Shown: positions 22,627 to 33,687 of the stretch, in pieces
Layout of the letters: each line of letters opens with the position of its first letter
How positions within the stretch are numbered: position 1 is the first letter of the stretch
Source: Serratia nematodiphila DZ0503SBS1
GTDB taxonomy: Bacteria > Pseudomonadota > Gammaproteobacteria > Enterobacterales > Enterobacteriaceae
Reading direction: 5' to 3'
DNA: 64,000 nucleotides
Assembly: GCF_000738675.1 (NCBI RefSeq)
Contig: NZ_JPUX01000001.1
Location: forward strand, 124,001-188,000
Translations under genes and position numbers: made by a program
The notes under the pieces: generated by a model
What the model saw: the letters and a program-made list of their open reading frames with translations, nothing else
What the model was told of the DNA's origin: nothing
The model's database searches: none

Positions 22627-24042
22627 ATGACCCAATCCGCGCGCAGTATGGCAGGACTACCGTGGATCGCCGCAATGGCGTTCTTTATGCAGGCGCTGGA
22701 CGCCACTATCCTCAACACCGCGCTGCCGGCGATCGCCCAAAGCCTGGGGCGTTCGCCGCTGGCGATGCAATCGGCCGTCATCAGCTACACGCTGACGGTG
22801 GCGATGCTGATCCCGGTCAGCGGCTGGCTGGCGGATCGCTTCGGCACCCGGCGCGTGTTCATCTTCGCCGTCACGTTATTCACCCTCGGTTCGCTGCTGT
22901 GCGCCTTGTCTCCTACGTTGAGCGTGCTGGTCGCCTCTCGCGTGCTGCAGGGCATCGGCGGCGCGATGATGATGCCGGTCGCGCGATTGGCGCTGCTGCG
23001 CGCCTACCCGCGCAGCGAACTGCTGCCGGTGCTGAACTTCGTCACCATGCCCGGCCTGGTCGGGCCGATTCTCGGGCCGCTGCTGGGCGGCTGGCTGGTA
23101 ACCTACGCCACCTGGCACTGGATTTTCCTGATCAATATCCCTATCGGTCTGCTCGGCATCTTCTATGCACGCAAATACATGCCGGACTTCACCACGCCCA
23201 AACGCCGCTTCGATTTCCTCGGTTTTATGCTGTTCGGCCTGAGTCTGGTGCTGATCTCTACCGGGCTGGAGCTGTTTGGCGAGCGGGTGCTGGCCAGCTA
23301 CGTTTCGTTGGGTATTCTGCTCAGCGGTTTCGTGATGCTGTTCGGCTACATCGCGCACGCCCGCCGTCATCCTCAGCCGCTGATCGGTCTCGACCTGTTC
23401 AAAACCCGCACCTTCTCGGTCGGCATCGCCGGCAACGTCGCTTCCAGGTTGGGCACCGGCTGCGTGCCGTTTTTAATGCCGCTCATGCTGCAGGTGGGCT
23501 TCGGCTACACGGCGATCGTCGCCGGTTGCATGATGGCGCCAACCGCCATCGGCTCACTGATGGCGAAATCCACCGTCACTCAGGTGCTGCGCTGGTTTGG
23601 CTACCGCAAAACGCTGGTCGGCATCACCGTTATCATCGGGGTGCTGATCGCCCAGTTTGCCCTGCAAAGCCCGGGCATGCCGCTGTGGCTGATGATCCTG
23701 CCGCTGTTCGTGCTGGGCATGGCGATGTCCACCCAGTTCACCGCCATGAACACCATCAGCCTGGCGGATTTGAACGACGCCAACGCCAGCGCCGGCAACA
23801 GCGTCCTGGCGGTCACCCAACAGCTGTCCATCAGCTTCGGCGTGGCGATCAGCGCGGCGGTGCTGCGTTTTTACGAATCCCTGTCGTTAGGCACCATGAT
23901 CGACCACTTCCATTACACCTTTATCACCATGGGGATCGTCACCGTGGCGTCGGCGCTGGTGTTTATGTTGCTGAGAAGGAAAGATGGCCGCAATTTGATC
24001 AGCGGCCAGGAAAGCAAGAAAGAAGCGAAGGCGGCCAGTTAA
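22627..24042 (+). CDS. hsrA: MFS drug-resistance-type transporter HsrA
   Basis: A 471-residue inner-membrane protein of the DHA2 family with about 14 predicted membrane helices. Family motifs are [14 protein letters not shown] in helix 1 and [13 protein letters not shown] in the loop after helix 2 (motif A); [15 protein letters not shown] follows. E. coli HsrA is a putative proton-driven multidrug exporter; its natural substrate is unknown. An AGGA Shine-Dalgarno precedes the ATG 67 bases after yieP. Its TAA stop shares the TTAA palindrome with the convergent rbsR stop, so the two coding regions overlap by four bases. Confidence 0.95.
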   Translation: MTQSARSMAGLPWIAAMAFFMQALDATILNTALPAIAQSLGRSPLAMQSAVISYTLTVAMLIPVSGWLADRFGTRRVFIFAVTLFTLGSLLCALSPTLSVLVASRVLQGIGGAMMMPVARLALLRAYPRSELLPVLNFVTMPGLVGPILGPLLGGWLVTYATWHWIFLINIPIGLLGIFYARKYMPDFTTPKRRFDFLGFMLFGLSLVLISTGLELFGERVLASYVSLGILLSGFVMLFGYIAHARRHPQPLIGLDLFKTRTFSVGIAGNVASRLGTGCVPFLMPLMLQVGFGYTAIVAGCMMAPTAIGSLMAKSTVTQVLRWFGYRKTLVGITVIIGVLIAQFALQSPGMPLWLMILPLFVLGMAMSTQFTAMNTISLADLNDANASAGNSVLAVTQQLSISFGVAISAAVLRFYESLSLGTMIDHFHYTFITMGIVTVASALVFMLLRRKDGRNLISGQESKKEAKAAS

Positions 24043-25040
24043 CGGCGGCCCACCGAAGCGCGTTCCACCAGCTCGGGCGTCAGCACCAGCACCTGGGGAG
24101 CGCGCTCCGGGTTTTGCAGGCGGTTGATCAGCGCATCGATCGCCAGCTCGCCCAGCGAATCCTTCGGTTGATGAATGGTGCTCAGCGGCGGCGCCAGATA
24201 ACGCGCCAGCTCAATATCATCGTACCCCATCACCGCCATATCCTGCGGCACGGAAAGCCCGGCCTGATACAGCGCCTGATAAACGCCTACCGCCACCGCG
24301 TCGTTGCCGGCGAACACCGCATGCGGCGGCTCTTCCAGCGCCAGCAGTTGGCGCATGGCGCTCACGCCGCCCTCAAACTCAAAGTCGCAATGCACTTCAT
24401 ACCCTGTCGGAACCGGTAATCCGGCGCGACGCATCGCGTTGCGATAGCCTTCCAGCCGGTGACGGGCGGTGGTTTTATCCTGCGGGCCGGCGATGCAGGC
24501 GATCTTGCGGTAGCCGCGGGCGATCAGATGATCGGTCGCCATCTCGCCGCCCAGCAGCGAGTTATCCTGAATAATATCGTTGGCACCCTCGAACGGCGCC
24601 CAGTCCATCATCACGATCGGCAATGACGGGTAGCGGCTCAGGGCATCTTGCGATGGCCGGTGGTTTTCGGTGCACATCAACAGCAAACCGTCGACGCGCT
24701 TTTGCAGCAGTGTCTCCATGCTGCGGTTCATGCGCGCGGCGTCTTCTTCGGTATTGCACAGGATCAGACTGTAGCCACGTTCATAGCAGCTGCGCTCCAC
24801 GCCGCGCACCACTTCGGCATAAAACGGGTTGTTGCTGGCGGTCACCAGCATGCCGATGGTGCGGGTTTGATTAAGCTTCAGGCTGCGCGCCAGCGCGGAA
24901 GGCGCATAGTTCAACTGTTCCACGGCCGCCATGACCTTGTCGCGCACGCTGTCGCTGACAAAGCGATTGTTGTTGACCACATGCGAAACAGTCGAGGTTG
25001 AAACGCCCGCCAGGCGAGCGACATCTTTCATGGTGGCCAA
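24039..25040 (-). CDS. rbsR: Ribose operon repressor RbsR
   Basis: LacI-family repressor of 333 residues; ribose binding releases it from the rbs operator. The N-terminal helix-turn-helix is [20 protein letters not shown], and the hinge helix region [11 protein letters not shown] carries the minor-groove leucine. The periplasmic-binding-protein-like domain follows ([50 protein letters not shown]). It is the last gene of rbsDACBKR, four bases after rbsK, so repressor and transport genes are co-expressed. The probable targets are the two CGAAACGTTTCG palindromes upstream of rbsD. Confidence 0.97.
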   Translation of the reverse strand: MATMKDVARLAGVSTSTVSHVVNNNRFVSDSVRDKVMAAVEQLNYAPSALARSLKLNQTRTIGMLVTASNNPFYAEVVRGVERSCYERGYSLILCNTEEDAARMNRSMETLLQKRVDGLLLMCTENHRPSQDALSRYPSLPIVMMDWAPFEGANDIIQDNSLLGGEMATDHLIARGYRKIACIAGPQDKTTARHRLEGYRNAMRRAGLPVPTGYEVHCDFEFEGGVSAMRQLLALEEPPHAVFAGNDAVAVGVYQALYQAGLSVPQDMAVMGYDDIELARYLAPPLSTIHQPKDSLGELAIDALINRLQNPERAPQVLVLTPELVERASVGRR

Positions 25041-25044
25041 AGGA

Positions 25045-25971
25045 TCACCCCTGCTGCTGCAAGAAGGTGTCGATCTCTTCGCGCCACGGCACCGAAGGCT
25101 GCGCGCCGGGGCGGGTTACGGCGATCGCCGCCGCCGCATGGGCGAAACGCACCGCGTCGGCCATGCTGTTGCCTTCCAACAGGGCGGTCACCAGCGCACC
25201 GTTAAAGGTATCGCCGGCGGCGATGGTGTCCACCGCTTGCACCTTGAAGCCAGGCACCAGTTTGCCGTTGCCGTTTTCGCTCAGCCACACGCCGCGGCTA
25301 CCGAGGGTGATGATCACCGTCGCGATGCCTTTGTCGTGCAGCGCCTGCGCCGCCCGCGCCGCATCGGCGTCGTTGTCCACGGCGATGCCGGTCAGGCGCT
25401 GCGCTTCGGTTTCATTCGGGGTGATCATATCGATCATGCCCAGCAGCTCGTCCGGCAGCTCGCGCGCCGGGGCCGGGTTGAGGATCACCTGCGTTTGATG
25501 TTGCTTCGCCAGGCGGGCGGCGGCGATCACCGTCTCCAGCGGCGACTCCAGCTGCATCAGCAGGGCATCGGCGTCGATCACTTTTTGTTGGTAGCGCGCC
25601 AGGTAATCCGGCGTCACCGCGGCGTTGGCGCCGGCATAGATGCCGATCACGTTCTCGCCCTCGGCGTTGACGAAGATCAGCGCCACGCCGGTGGTGCTGT
25701 CGGCGATGGCTTCAATCGGTTGAGTATCAATGCGATCGCTCGCCAGCTGCCGGCGGATACGCTCGCCGATATCGTCGGCGCCTACGCAGGCGATAAAGGC
25801 GATATCCGCCCCGCTGCGCCCGGCCGCCACCGCCTGATTCGCGCCTTTGCCGCCAAACGCCACCTTATACTGTTTCCCGATCACCGTTTCGCCCGGGTGA
25901 GGGAATTGTTCAATATTGAGGATATGGTCGGCATTGATGCTGCCCAGAACCACCAGCTTACCTGTTTCCAT
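25045..25971 (-). CDS. rbsK: Ribokinase
   Basis: PfkB-family kinase that converts ribose to ribose 5-phosphate with ATP. It has 308 residues (E. coli 309). The ribose site is VLGSINADH and [15 protein letters not shown]; the C-terminal signature [14 protein letters not shown] holds the catalytic aspartate and anion hole. The ATG at 25971 ([11 protein letters not shown]) was preferred because AGGA is well placed and length fits. An in-frame ATG at 25998 would add nine residues and also has a possible GGGG Shine-Dalgarno, so the start remains open. Confidence 0.96.
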   Translation of the reverse strand: METGKLVVLGSINADHILNIEQFPHPGETVIGKQYKVAFGGKGANQAVAAGRSGADIAFIACVGADDIGERIRRQLASDRIDTQPIEAIADSTTGVALIFVNAEGENVIGIYAGANAAVTPDYLARYQQKVIDADALLMQLESPLETVIAAARLAKQHQTQVILNPAPARELPDELLGMIDMITPNETEAQRLTGIAVDNDADAARAAQALHDKGIATVIITLGSRGVWLSENGNGKLVPGFKVQAVDTIAAGDTFNGALVTALLEGNSMADAVRFAHAAAAIAVTRPGAQPSVPWREEIDTFLQQQG

Positions 25972-26032
25972 CGCATTGATTCCTGAATTGCGCGCCATCG
26001 TAAACGCCCCGTCCCGATGGCGCTGGTATGAC

Positions 26033-26923
26033 TTACTGAGTGACCAGTTTCAAATCGACCGGAATGGTCGTCGGCACTTTTTCGCCTTTCAGCACCTTAT
26101 CGGCGGTTTCCACGCCGATCACGCCGATCTGATCGGGACGCTGCGCCACGGTCGCCGCCAGCTTGCCGCCTTCGACCGCTTTCACGCCGTCGGCGGTGCC
26201 GTCGAAGCCTACCACGATCACGTCGGTTTTACCGGCGGTTTGCAACGCGCGCAGCGCGCCCAACGCCATTTCATCGTTTTGGGCGAACACCGCCTGCACA
26301 TCCGGATGCGCAGTCAGCAGGTTCTGCATCACGTTCAGGCCCTTGGTGCGATCGAAATCGGCCGGCTGGCTGGCCAGCAGTTTGAATTTATTCTGATCCA
26401 GCGACTGTTTGAAGCCTTCGCCGCGTTCACGCGCGGCGGAAGTGCCGGCGATGCCTTCCAGCTGAATCACTTTGGCATCGGCGCCTGCTTTTTTGGCGAT
26501 GAAGTCACCGGCCATTTTACCGCCCACGCGGTTGTCCGAGGCAATGTGGCTCACCACGTCGCCCTTGCTCGCCACGCGGTCCAGCGTGATGACCGGGATC
26601 TTAGCCTGGTTGGCCATCTTGATGGCGTTACCGACCGCATCGGAGTCGGTCGGGTTGATCAGCAGCAGCTTAGGCGCCCGCACCATCAGATCCTGCACGT
26701 TGGCCAGCTCTTTCGCCGGGTTGTTCTGGGAGTCCAGCACCACCAGGTTGTAGCCCAGCTTATTGGCCTCTTGCTGCGCTCCGTCCTTCATCGAGACGAA
26801 GAACGGGTTGTTGAGAGTGGACACCACCAGCGCGATGGTCTCTTTGGCCATGGCATTGGCGCTCAGGGTGGCGCTCAGCGCGATGGCGGAGGCTAAGGTT
26901 GCCAGTTTTTTCATTTTCATCAT
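26033..26923 (-). CDS. rbsB: D-ribose-binding periplasmic protein
   Basis: Periplasmic receptor that delivers ribose to RbsAC and, in E. coli, to the Trg chemoreceptor. It has 296 residues with a signal peptide ending SANAMA before [16 protein letters not shown]. The mature part is nearly identical in layout to E. coli RbsB, including [31 protein letters not shown] and [15 protein letters not shown]. An AGGA Shine-Dalgarno supports the first ATG; the next codon is also ATG. It is the fourth gene of the operon. Confidence 0.97.
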   Translation of the reverse strand: MMKMKKLATLASAIALSATLSANAMAKETIALVVSTLNNPFFVSMKDGAQQEANKLGYNLVVLDSQNNPAKELANVQDLMVRAPKLLLINPTDSDAVGNAIKMANQAKIPVITLDRVASKGDVVSHIASDNRVGGKMAGDFIAKKAGADAKVIQLEGIAGTSAARERGEGFKQSLDQNKFKLLASQPADFDRTKGLNVMQNLLTAHPDVQAVFAQNDEMALGALRALQTAGKTDVIVVGFDGTADGVKAVEGGKLAATVAQRPDQIGVIGVETADKVLKGEKVPTTIPVDLKLVTQ

Positions 26924-26944
26924 CGTGATTCCTGTAGGGGGAGG

Positions 26945-27913
26945 TTACTTGTTGCTTTTGTTATCTACCAGAACCGCCAGCAGTATCACCACTGCCTTCA
27001 CGATCATTTGGTAGTAGGAAGAAACACCCAATAAATTCAGGCCGTTGTTCAGGAAGCCGAGGATCAGCGCCCCGATCAACGTGCCGACGATGCGCCCCTT
27101 GCCGCCGGCCAGGCTGGTGCCGCCCAGCACCACGGCGGCGATAGCGTCCAGCTCATAGCCGGTGCCGGCGGTCGGCTGTGCCGACGACAGGCGCGCCACT
27201 TCGATCACCCCCGCCAGCGCCGCCAGCAGGCCGCACAGCGAGTAGACGATAATCTTCACTTTATCGACGCTGATGCCGGACAGACGGGTCGCCGCCTCGT
27301 TGCCGCCCAGGGCATAAATATAGCGGCCCAGGCGCGTATGGTGCAGCATATACCAGGCGGCGATGAACACGATCGCCATGATCCAGATCGGCGTAGGCAC
27401 GCCCAGCGGACGGCCGATGCCAAACCAGCCGAAGGTGTCGGCCACGTCGGTAAAACCGGTGTTGATCGGGCTGCCGTTGGTGTACACCATGGTGACGCCG
27501 CGCAACAGCAGCATCATCACCAGCGTGGCGATAAAGGCCTGCACTTTGCCTTTGGCGACGATCACCCCGGTGCAGGCGCCAACCGCGGCGCCCAGCGCCA
27601 AGGCCGCCGCCACCGCCACCAGCGCGTTGACCTCAAAGCCGACGATCGACGCCGCCACCGCGCCAGTCAGCGCCAGCAGCGATCCCACCGACAGATCGAT
27701 GCCGGACGTGAGGATCACCAGCGTCATCCCCACCGCCATGATGGCGTTCACCGAAGTCTGCTGCAGAATATTGAACAGGTTGTTCAGGGTGAAGAAGTTC
27801 GGGCTCATGGAAGAGACCACGGCGATCAGCACCAGCAGCGCAATCAACGACTTCTGCTCTAACAGCCACTCTTTACTGAACCAGCGCTTAGCTGCGATAG
27901 TCTGGGAACTCAT
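26945..27913 (-). CDS. rbsC: Ribose ABC transporter permease
   Basis: Inner-membrane permease of 322 residues that pairs with RbsA for high-affinity ribose uptake. It shows about 8-10 hydrophobic segments, with LTSGIDLSVGSLLAL near residue 68 and GGNEAATRLSGISVDKVK, the cytoplasmic coupling loop. A further conserved block is AAVVLGGTSLAGGKGRIVGTL. It overlaps nothing and is six bases after rbsA, fitting one transcript. Confidence 0.97.
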   Translation of the reverse strand: MSSQTIAAKRWFSKEWLLEQKSLIALLVLIAVVSSMSPNFFTLNNLFNILQQTSVNAIMAVGMTLVILTSGIDLSVGSLLALTGAVAASIVGFEVNALVAVAAALALGAAVGACTGVIVAKGKVQAFIATLVMMLLLRGVTMVYTNGSPINTGFTDVADTFGWFGIGRPLGVPTPIWIMAIVFIAAWYMLHHTRLGRYIYALGGNEAATRLSGISVDKVKIIVYSLCGLLAALAGVIEVARLSSAQPTAGTGYELDAIAAVVLGGTSLAGGKGRIVGTLIGALILGFLNNGLNLLGVSSYYQMIVKAVVILLAVLVDNKSNK

Positions 27914-27919
27914 ATCTGA

Positions 27920-29425
27920 TTACTCCTGCTTTACGCCGTATTGCTTGCCGACGGCTGCCGCCATCAACGCTTCCTGGGTGGCCTGTTCAATCGGGAACTC
28001 GCCGCTGAGATGCCCTTCATGCATCACCAGAATGCGATCGCTCATGCCCATCACCTCCGGCATTTCCGAAGACACCAGAATGATGCTCAGCCCTTCCTGT
28101 TTGAACTGGTTGATTAACTGATAGATCTCTTTTTTGGCGCCGACATCGACGCCGCGCGTCGGCTCATCGAGGATCAGCACCTTCGGCCGGGTCATCAGAC
28201 CGCGGGCGATCGCCACTTTTTGCTGATTGCCGCCGGAAAGCAGGCCGATAGGCTGCTCCATCGACGGCGTTTTGATATTGAACAGCCGGATGAAATCCCC
28301 CACCGCCTGCCGCTCGTCGGCCTGTTTCAGGCTGCCGTCGGCGCGGCTAAAGTAGCGCAGCGCGGTCAGCGACATGTTTTCCTTCACCGACATGCCCAAC
28401 ACCAGGCCGTCACGCTTGCGGTCTTCCGAGATATAGACGATGCCGTTCGCCAATCCATCCTGCGGCGAATGGGCGACCACCTCGCGGCCGTCCAGGCTGA
28501 CGGTGCCGGCCTTGCGCGGCGCGGCGCCGTACAGGATCTTCATCAATTCGGTGCGCCCGGCGCCCATCAGCCCGGCCACGCCGAGGATCTCGCCGCGGTA
28601 CAGCGTAAAGCTGACGTCTTCAACGCCGGGGCCGGAAAGATGACTGACTTCCAGCCGCTTTTCACCACGCGGCAAATCCAGGCGCGGATATTGTTCTTCC
28701 AGCTTGCGGCCGACCATCATCTCAATCAGCAAATCCTCCTGCAGCTCGCTCACCGGCCGCTCGGCGATAAACTGCCCGTCGCGAAACACGGTCACGTCGT
28801 CGCAGATTTCAAAGATCTCTTTCAGACGGTGCGAGATATAGACGATGCCGCGCCCTTCGGCCTTCAGCTCATTGATAACCTTGAACAGAGAGGCGGTTTC
28901 GGTGTCGGTCAGCGCATCGGTCGGTTCGTCCATGATGATCACTTTCGATTCGAAGCTCAGCACCTTGGCGATCTCCACCATCTGCTGATCGCCGATCGAC
29001 AGCTCACCCACCAGCCGGTGGCTGCTGTAGCGGAGATTGAGCCGCGCCAACAAGCGATCGGCCTCGGCGTACATGCGCTTCCAGTCAATGCGGCCGAAAC
29101 GGTTGACGAACTCGCGGCCGAGGAAGATGTTTTCCGCAATTGTCAGCTGCGGGATCAGGTTCAGCTCCTGATGGATAATGCCGATGCCCGCTTCCTGCGA
29201 ATCCTTGGGCCCGTTGAACGCCACCTCTTTACCGAGAAAATACTGGCTGCCGGCGTCTTTCTGGTAGATGCCGGTCAGCACTTTCATCATGGTGGACTTC
29301 CCGGCGCCATTTTCCCCCACCAGCGCCATCACCTTGCCGGGATAAACGCTGAGGGCGGCGCCGGAAAGCGCCTTCACGCCGGGAAAGGCTTTATCAATCC
29401 CTTTCAGTTGCAGTAAAGGTTGCAT
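27920..29425 (-). CDS. rbsA: Ribose ABC transporter ATP-binding protein
   Basis: Double-cassette ATPase of 501 residues that powers ribose import. The first domain is canonical: Walker [10 protein letters not shown], signature [11 protein letters not shown], Walker [12 protein letters not shown]. The second has the usual degenerate P-loop of this class, [12 protein letters not shown], with signature [12 protein letters not shown] and Walker [12 protein letters not shown]. This asymmetric pattern is normal for sugar importers such as RbsA and MglA. It is the second gene, seven bases after rbsD. Confidence 0.97.
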   Translation of the reverse strand: MQPLLQLKGIDKAFPGVKALSGAALSVYPGKVMALVGENGAGKSTMMKVLTGIYQKDAGSQYFLGKEVAFNGPKDSQEAGIGIIHQELNLIPQLTIAENIFLGREFVNRFGRIDWKRMYAEADRLLARLNLRYSSHRLVGELSIGDQQMVEIAKVLSFESKVIIMDEPTDALTDTETASLFKVINELKAEGRGIVYISHRLKEIFEICDDVTVFRDGQFIAERPVSELQEDLLIEMMVGRKLEEQYPRLDLPRGEKRLEVSHLSGPGVEDVSFTLYRGEILGVAGLMGAGRTELMKILYGAAPRKAGTVSLDGREVVAHSPQDGLANGIVYISEDRKRDGLVLGMSVKENMSLTALRYFSRADGSLKQADERQAVGDFIRLFNIKTPSMEQPIGLLSGGNQQKVAIARGLMTRPKVLILDEPTRGVDVGAKKEIYQLINQFKQEGLSIILVSSEMPEVMGMSDRILVMHEGHLSGEFPIEQATQEALMAAAVGKQYGVKQE

Positions 29426-29432
29426 AAACGCC

Positions 29433-29852
29433 TCAGAAAGTTACGCCGGCGCACAGGATCACGTTCGCGTAAGGCGAACACTCCCCGCTGCGGATCACCG
29501 CCCGGCTGTGCTCGGTTTGCGCTTTAAACGCCTGATGGCTGATATAACGCACGTTGATGGTATTGCCCTGGCGTTGGCCCAACACGCTCAGTTCAGCCAA
29601 CAAGGTTTCATGGAGCTGCGGATTCTGTTTCACGATCTCTTCCGCCAGAATGGCGCTTTCTACCTGCATCTCTTGCGTGACCGCCGCGAACACCTGCATA
29701 AAGGTCGGCACACCCTGCGTCAGCGCCAGATCGATGCGCTGCGTCGCCGCCGGTATCGGCAGGCCCGCATCGCACAGGGTGAGCTGATCGGTATGCCCCA
29801 GGCGGGCAATCACGGCAGACACGTCAGAATTCAGTAATACGCCTTTTTTCAT
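29433..29852 (-). CDS. rbsD: D-ribose pyranase
   Basis: Interconverts the pyranose and furanose forms of ribose to feed ribokinase. It has 139 residues, the E. coli length. The catalytic His20 lies in [19 protein letters not shown], and the C terminus [16 protein letters not shown] is conserved. It is the first gene of the operon. Its ATG lies 14 bases after an RbsR-type operator, which in turn overlaps the start of the transcript. Confidence 0.97.
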   Translation of the reverse strand: MKKGVLLNSDVSAVIARLGHTDQLTLCDAGLPIPAATQRIDLALTQGVPTFMQVFAAVTQEMQVESAILAEEIVKQNPQLHETLLAELSVLGQRQGNTINVRYISHQAFKAQTEHSRAVIRSGECSPYANVILCAGVTF

Positions 29853-29866
29853 CTTCTCACTCCGCT

Positions 29867-29882
29867 AGCGAAACGTTTCGCT
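29867..29882 (-). promoter_or_regulatory. RbsR operator O1
   Basis: AGCGAAACGTTTCGCT is a perfect 16-bp palindrome, matching the core of the E. coli rbs operator. It lies just downstream of the inferred transcription start. Confidence 0.88.
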
Positions 29883-29893
29883 CTTTGATGGGG

Positions 29894-29921
29894 AGTTTAA
29901 AAAAACGACAGGGGAAGGCAA
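29894..29921 (-). promoter_or_regulatory. rbs operon promoter
   Basis: Minus-strand TTGCCT, 16 bases, TAAACT. It predicts a start near 29887, between the two operators. A possible CRP half-site TGTGA at 29939-29943 lies upstream. Confidence 0.65.
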
Positions 29922-29950
29922 CCGGGACAATGCAGAAGTGTGATCGCTAT

Positions 29951-29962
29951 CGAAACGTTTCG
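29951..29962 (-). promoter_or_regulatory. Second RbsR-type operator O2
   Basis: The same CGAAACGTTTCG core as O1, 82 bp away centre to centre (about eight helical turns), on the other side of the promoter. The arrangement would suit repression by looping. Confidence 0.72.
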
Positions 29963-29984
29963 TTCGCGCACGGAGAAAGCGCAA

Positions 29985-30014
29985 ACAAAAGGGGCTCAGC
30001 CATGCTGAGCCCCT
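29985..30014 (-). terminator. Terminator of kup
   Basis: GGGGCTCAGC pairs with GCTGAGCCCC around a three-base loop, followed on the minus strand by TTTTG. It insulates the rbs promoter from kup transcription. Confidence 0.85.
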
Positions 30015-30024
30015 GTCAGGCGGA

Positions 30025-31893
30025 TTAGATCTCGACCTGCGTGCCGAGTTCGATGACCCGGTTCGGCGGGATTTCGAACTGATCCGGCGCGCGCAGGGCA
30101 TTGCGGCTCAGGGCGACGAACAGTTTGCCGCGCAGGTAGAGGTACCACGGCCGCTTGGTGAGGATCAGCGATTCATGGGACATGAAGAACGACGTCTCCG
30201 ACATGCGGCACGGCAACCCTTCCAGCCCGCAGCGGTGGAACACCTCCTCGACGTTCGGCGTTTCGCGCCAGCCGTAGCTGGCCACCACCCGCCAGAAGGT
30301 CGGCGACAACTGTTCGATGGTCACCCGGCGCACATTGTGCACGTAAGGCGCATCCTCGGTGCGCAGCGTCAGCAGCACCACGCGCTCATGCAGCACCTTG
30401 TTGTGCTTCAGGTTGTGCAACAGCGCAAAAGGAATGACGTTGGTGGCGCGCGACAAGAACACCGCCGTACCCGGTACCCGCACCGGCGGCGATTTCTCCA
30501 GCGAGGCGATCATAGCCTCCAGCGAGTTGCCGTGTTCATGCAGGCGGCGCAGCAGGCGGAAGCGCTCGCTCTTCCAGGTGGTCATAATGATGAACATCAC
30601 CAGCGCCAACGTCAGCGGCAGCCAGCCGCCAGAGAACAGCTTCAGGGCGTTGGCGGAGAACATCGGCACGTCGATGATCAGCAAGATGGTCACGATGCCG
30701 ATCGCCAGGAAGCGATTCCAGTGCCAATTATTGATCGCCACCGAGGTGACCAGAATGCTGGTCAGCACCATAGTGCCGGTGACCGCGATGCCGTACGCCG
30801 CCGCCAGGTTGCTGGAGTGCTCGAAACCGATGATCACCAGCACCACCGAGATGTACAGCGTCCAGTTGATCACCGGAATGTAGATCTGGCCGGATTCCAT
30901 TTCCGAGGTGTGAATGATGCGCATCGGCGACAGATAGCCCAGGCGCACCGCCTGGCGAGTCAGCGAGAAGACGCCGGAAATCACCGCCTGTGAAGCGATC
31001 ACCGTCGCCAGGGTCGCCAGAATCAGCAGCGGGATCAGCGCCCAATCGGGCGCCAGCAGGAAGAACGGGTTTTTGATCGCCTCCGGATTTTTCAGCAGCA
31101 GCGCCCCCTGGCCGAAGTAGTTGAGCACCAGCGAAGGCAGCACCACGGTGAACCAGGCCAGACGGATCGGGAACTTGCCGAAGTGCCCCATATCGGCATA
31201 CAGCGCCTCGACGCCGGTGATCGACAACACCACGGCCCCCAGGGCGAAGAACGACACCTTCTTATATTCCATGAAGAAGTTGAGCGCCCATTTGGGATTC
31301 AGCGCCTGCAGCACTTCCGGGTTTGAAATGATGCTGCGCGCGCCCAGTACCGCCAACACGATGAACCACAGCAGCATTACCGGGGCGAACAGCTTGCCGA
31401 CGCTGCCGGTGCCGTGCTTTTGGATAACGAACAGCAGCGTCAACACCAGAATGGAGAGCGGCACGATATAGGCGTCAAGCGCAGGCGCGGCGATTTCCAA
31501 CCCCTCTATCGCCGACATCACCGAGATAGCCGGGGTGATCACCACCTCGCCATAGAAGAAGCTGCCGCCGATCAGGCCCAGTATCACCAGCACCGCAGTA
31601 GTGCGCGCCGAGGTATTGCGCCCGGCCAGCGACATCAGCGTCAGAATACCGCCCTCGCCGGCGTTGTCCGCGCGCATCACGTAGGTGAGATATTTGAGGG
31701 AAACGATCACGATCAGCATCCAGAAAATCAGCGACAGGAAGCCGAAAACCACGTCTGGACGAACATCGAAGCCGTAATGGCCGGAGAAACACTCTCTCAG
31801 CGTATAGAGAGGGCTGGTGCCGATATCACCGTAGACCACGCCGATGGCAGCCAGGGTTACCGCCGATAAGGACTGCTTATGCTCTGCGCTCAT
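30025..31893 (-). CDS. kup: Low-affinity K+ uptake protein Kup (TrkD)
   Basis: Inner-membrane K+/H+ symporter of the KUP/HAK family, mainly used at low pH and for caesium uptake. It has 622 residues, the E. coli length, with 12 membrane helices in the first 430 residues and a cytoplasmic C-terminal domain ending [11 protein letters not shown]. The signature [15 protein letters not shown] lies in helix 1, followed by [16 protein letters not shown] residues ([17 protein letters not shown]). The ATG at 31893 (MSAEHKQSL) matches the family; an in-frame ATG 51 bases upstream gives an unusual extension. Confidence 0.97.
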   Translation of the reverse strand: MSAEHKQSLSAVTLAAIGVVYGDIGTSPLYTLRECFSGHYGFDVRPDVVFGFLSLIFWMLIVIVSLKYLTYVMRADNAGEGGILTLMSLAGRNTSARTTAVLVILGLIGGSFFYGEVVITPAISVMSAIEGLEIAAPALDAYIVPLSILVLTLLFVIQKHGTGSVGKLFAPVMLLWFIVLAVLGARSIISNPEVLQALNPKWALNFFMEYKKVSFFALGAVVLSITGVEALYADMGHFGKFPIRLAWFTVVLPSLVLNYFGQGALLLKNPEAIKNPFFLLAPDWALIPLLILATLATVIASQAVISGVFSLTRQAVRLGYLSPMRIIHTSEMESGQIYIPVINWTLYISVVLVIIGFEHSSNLAAAYGIAVTGTMVLTSILVTSVAINNWHWNRFLAIGIVTILLIIDVPMFSANALKLFSGGWLPLTLALVMFIIMTTWKSERFRLLRRLHEHGNSLEAMIASLEKSPPVRVPGTAVFLSRATNVIPFALLHNLKHNKVLHERVVLLTLRTEDAPYVHNVRRVTIEQLSPTFWRVVASYGWRETPNVEEVFHRCGLEGLPCRMSETSFFMSHESLILTKRPWYLYLRGKLFVALSRNALRAPDQFEIPPNRVIELGTQVEI

Positions 31894-32176
31894 AATTCGT
31901 TTCTTTATCAGAACATCCGTTAGCGATGCATCCGCATCAGGCAAAATACGGGCTCAAAGATCCGTCACGCCCACCAGAAAGCCGCACAGTATGCACCATT
32001 TATACCGCTTGCCTACCCTTATATCAGAGCCGAAAAATAAACAAAATGTGAACCGAATATCCGGCTTAACGTAGAAAAATATTACTAATCAACGGGCTAT
32101 ACCACTAAAAATAATGGTGGTTTATCATCGGATTATCGACCAAGATTGGCTAACTCTCGGACAATACGACGATTAT

Positions 32177-33685
32177 ATGACGCTATCATCCCTTCTGGCA
32201 GAACGAATTTCCCGCCTCAGCAGCGCGCTGGAGAGCGGCCTTTATGAGCGGCAAGAGGCGATCCGCCTGTGCCTGCTGGCGGCGCTGAGCGGCGAAAGCG
32301 TATTCCTGCTCGGCCCGCCCGGCATCGCCAAGAGCCTGATCGCGCGCCGGCTGAAGTTTGCCTTCCGCAACGCCCGCTCCTTTGAATACCTGATGACGCG
32401 TTTTTCCACGCCGGAAGAGGTCTTTGGCCCGCTCTCTATCCAGGCGCTGAAAGATGAGGGGCGCTATCAACGTCTGACCGCCGGCTATCTGCCGGAAGCG
32501 GAGATCGTGTTTCTGGACGAGATCTGGAAGGCCGGCCCGGCGATCCTCAACACCCTGCTGACGGCGATCAACGAACGCCGCTTTCGCAACGGCAACAGCG
32601 AAGAACCGATCCCGCTGCGCCTGCTGGTCACCGCCTCCAACGAACTGCCCGAAGCGGACAACAGCCTCGAAGCCTTATATGACCGCATGCTGATCCGCCT
32701 GTGGCTGGACAAGGTGCAGGATAAACAGAATTTCCGCTCGCTGCTGGTCAACCGCCAGAGCGAAAGCCAAAACCCGGTGCCGGCGGCGCTAAGCATCAGC
32801 GACGAAGAGTTTCTGCAGTGGCAACCGCAGATCGACAAAGTCGCGCTGCCGGAAACCTGTTTTGAGCTGATTTTCCAGCTGCGCCAGCGGCTGGACGCGC
32901 TGGAGCAGGCGCCATACGTCTCCGATCGGCGCTGGAAAAAAGCCCTGCGCCTGCTGCAAGCCTGCGCCTTCTTCAGCGGGCGCGACGCCATCGCTCCGCT
33001 CGATCTGATGCTGTTGAAAGACTGCCTGTGGCACGATCTCACCTCGCTGAAACTGCTGCAACAGCAGATCGACCAATTGCTGACCGAGTCGGCCTATCAG
33101 CAGCAGTCGATGCTGATCCAGTTGCAACAGATCCACACCCGCTGGCTGCAGGACCAGCAGCAACAAAGCGACCGGCAGGCCATCAGCCTGGTGAAAAAAG
33201 GCGGCATGTTCAGCCGTAAACCGCAATACGCGCCGGCCACGCCCTTCGCCGGCGGCACCCTCACCCTGCTGTTGCAAAAGCCGCTGCAGCTGCATGACAT
33301 TCAGGTCAACCACCTGAGCATCGAGAGCAGCGCGCTGGACAATTGGCTGCAAAAAGGCGGCGACGTGCGCGCCAAGCTGAACGGTATCGGCTTTGCGCAG
33401 CCGATCGACCTGGAAGTGGATGACCAACTGCACCTCACGGTGTTGGACGTCAGCCGCCAGCCGTCATTGCTGGCGCTGCCGGGCAAACAGGCCACCGCCA
33501 CGCCGCAGGCGCTGCTGGATGAAATGGACGCATTGGCCCAGCGCCTGGCGGAGCAACGCCGCGCCTTCAGCCAACATCAGCCTTGTCTGTTCACCCCCGC
33601 CGCCGGCCTGGCCAAGATCGAAGCCAGTCTGCTGCAGGTCGCGGAACAGGTTAAACAGCAACTGCAGCAAATGCGCGGCCAGTAA
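32177..33685 (+). CDS. ravA: MoxR-family AAA+ ATPase RavA
   Basis: Hexameric ATPase that works with ViaA and, in E. coli, binds the lysine decarboxylase LdcI and assists respiratory complexes. It has 502 residues. The AAA+ core carries Walker A GPPGIAKS (about residue 46), Walker [13 protein letters not shown], and sensor 1 [11 protein letters not shown]. The C-terminal LARA-type domain follows. The ATG at 32177 ([14 protein letters not shown]) fits the family; a longer in-frame start at 32114 adds a sequence with no counterpart. The 283 bases before it, divergent from kup, should hold both promoters, but I cannot place them. Confidence 0.95.
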   Translation: MTLSSLLAERISRLSSALESGLYERQEAIRLCLLAALSGESVFLLGPPGIAKSLIARRLKFAFRNARSFEYLMTRFSTPEEVFGPLSIQALKDEGRYQRLTAGYLPEAEIVFLDEIWKAGPAILNTLLTAINERRFRNGNSEEPIPLRLLVTASNELPEADNSLEALYDRMLIRLWLDKVQDKQNFRSLLVNRQSESQNPVPAALSISDEEFLQWQPQIDKVALPETCFELIFQLRQRLDALEQAPYVSDRRWKKALRLLQACAFFSGRDAIAPLDLMLLKDCLWHDLTSLKLLQQQIDQLLTESAYQQQSMLIQLQQIHTRWLQDQQQQSDRQAISLVKKGGMFSRKPQYAPATPFAGGTLTLLLQKPLQLHDIQVNHLSIESSALDNWLQKGGDVRAKLNGIGFAQPIDLEVDDQLHLTVLDVSRQPSLLALPGKQATATPQALLDEMDALAQRLAEQRRAFSQHQPCLFTPAAGLAKIEASLLQVAEQVKQQLQQMRGQ

Positions 33686-33687
33686 CC

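Noticed and set aside
22662..24419. A 585-codon plus-strand frame overlapping hsrA and rbsR
   Set aside because: Shifted frame of hsrA continuing antisense through rbsR; the composition is Arg/His/Gln-rich and it has no Shine-Dalgarno.
27920..29425. Degenerate second P-loop of RbsA as a damaged gene
   Set aside because: An altered second Walker A is normal in the RbsA/MglA/XylG class of double-cassette sugar ATPases.
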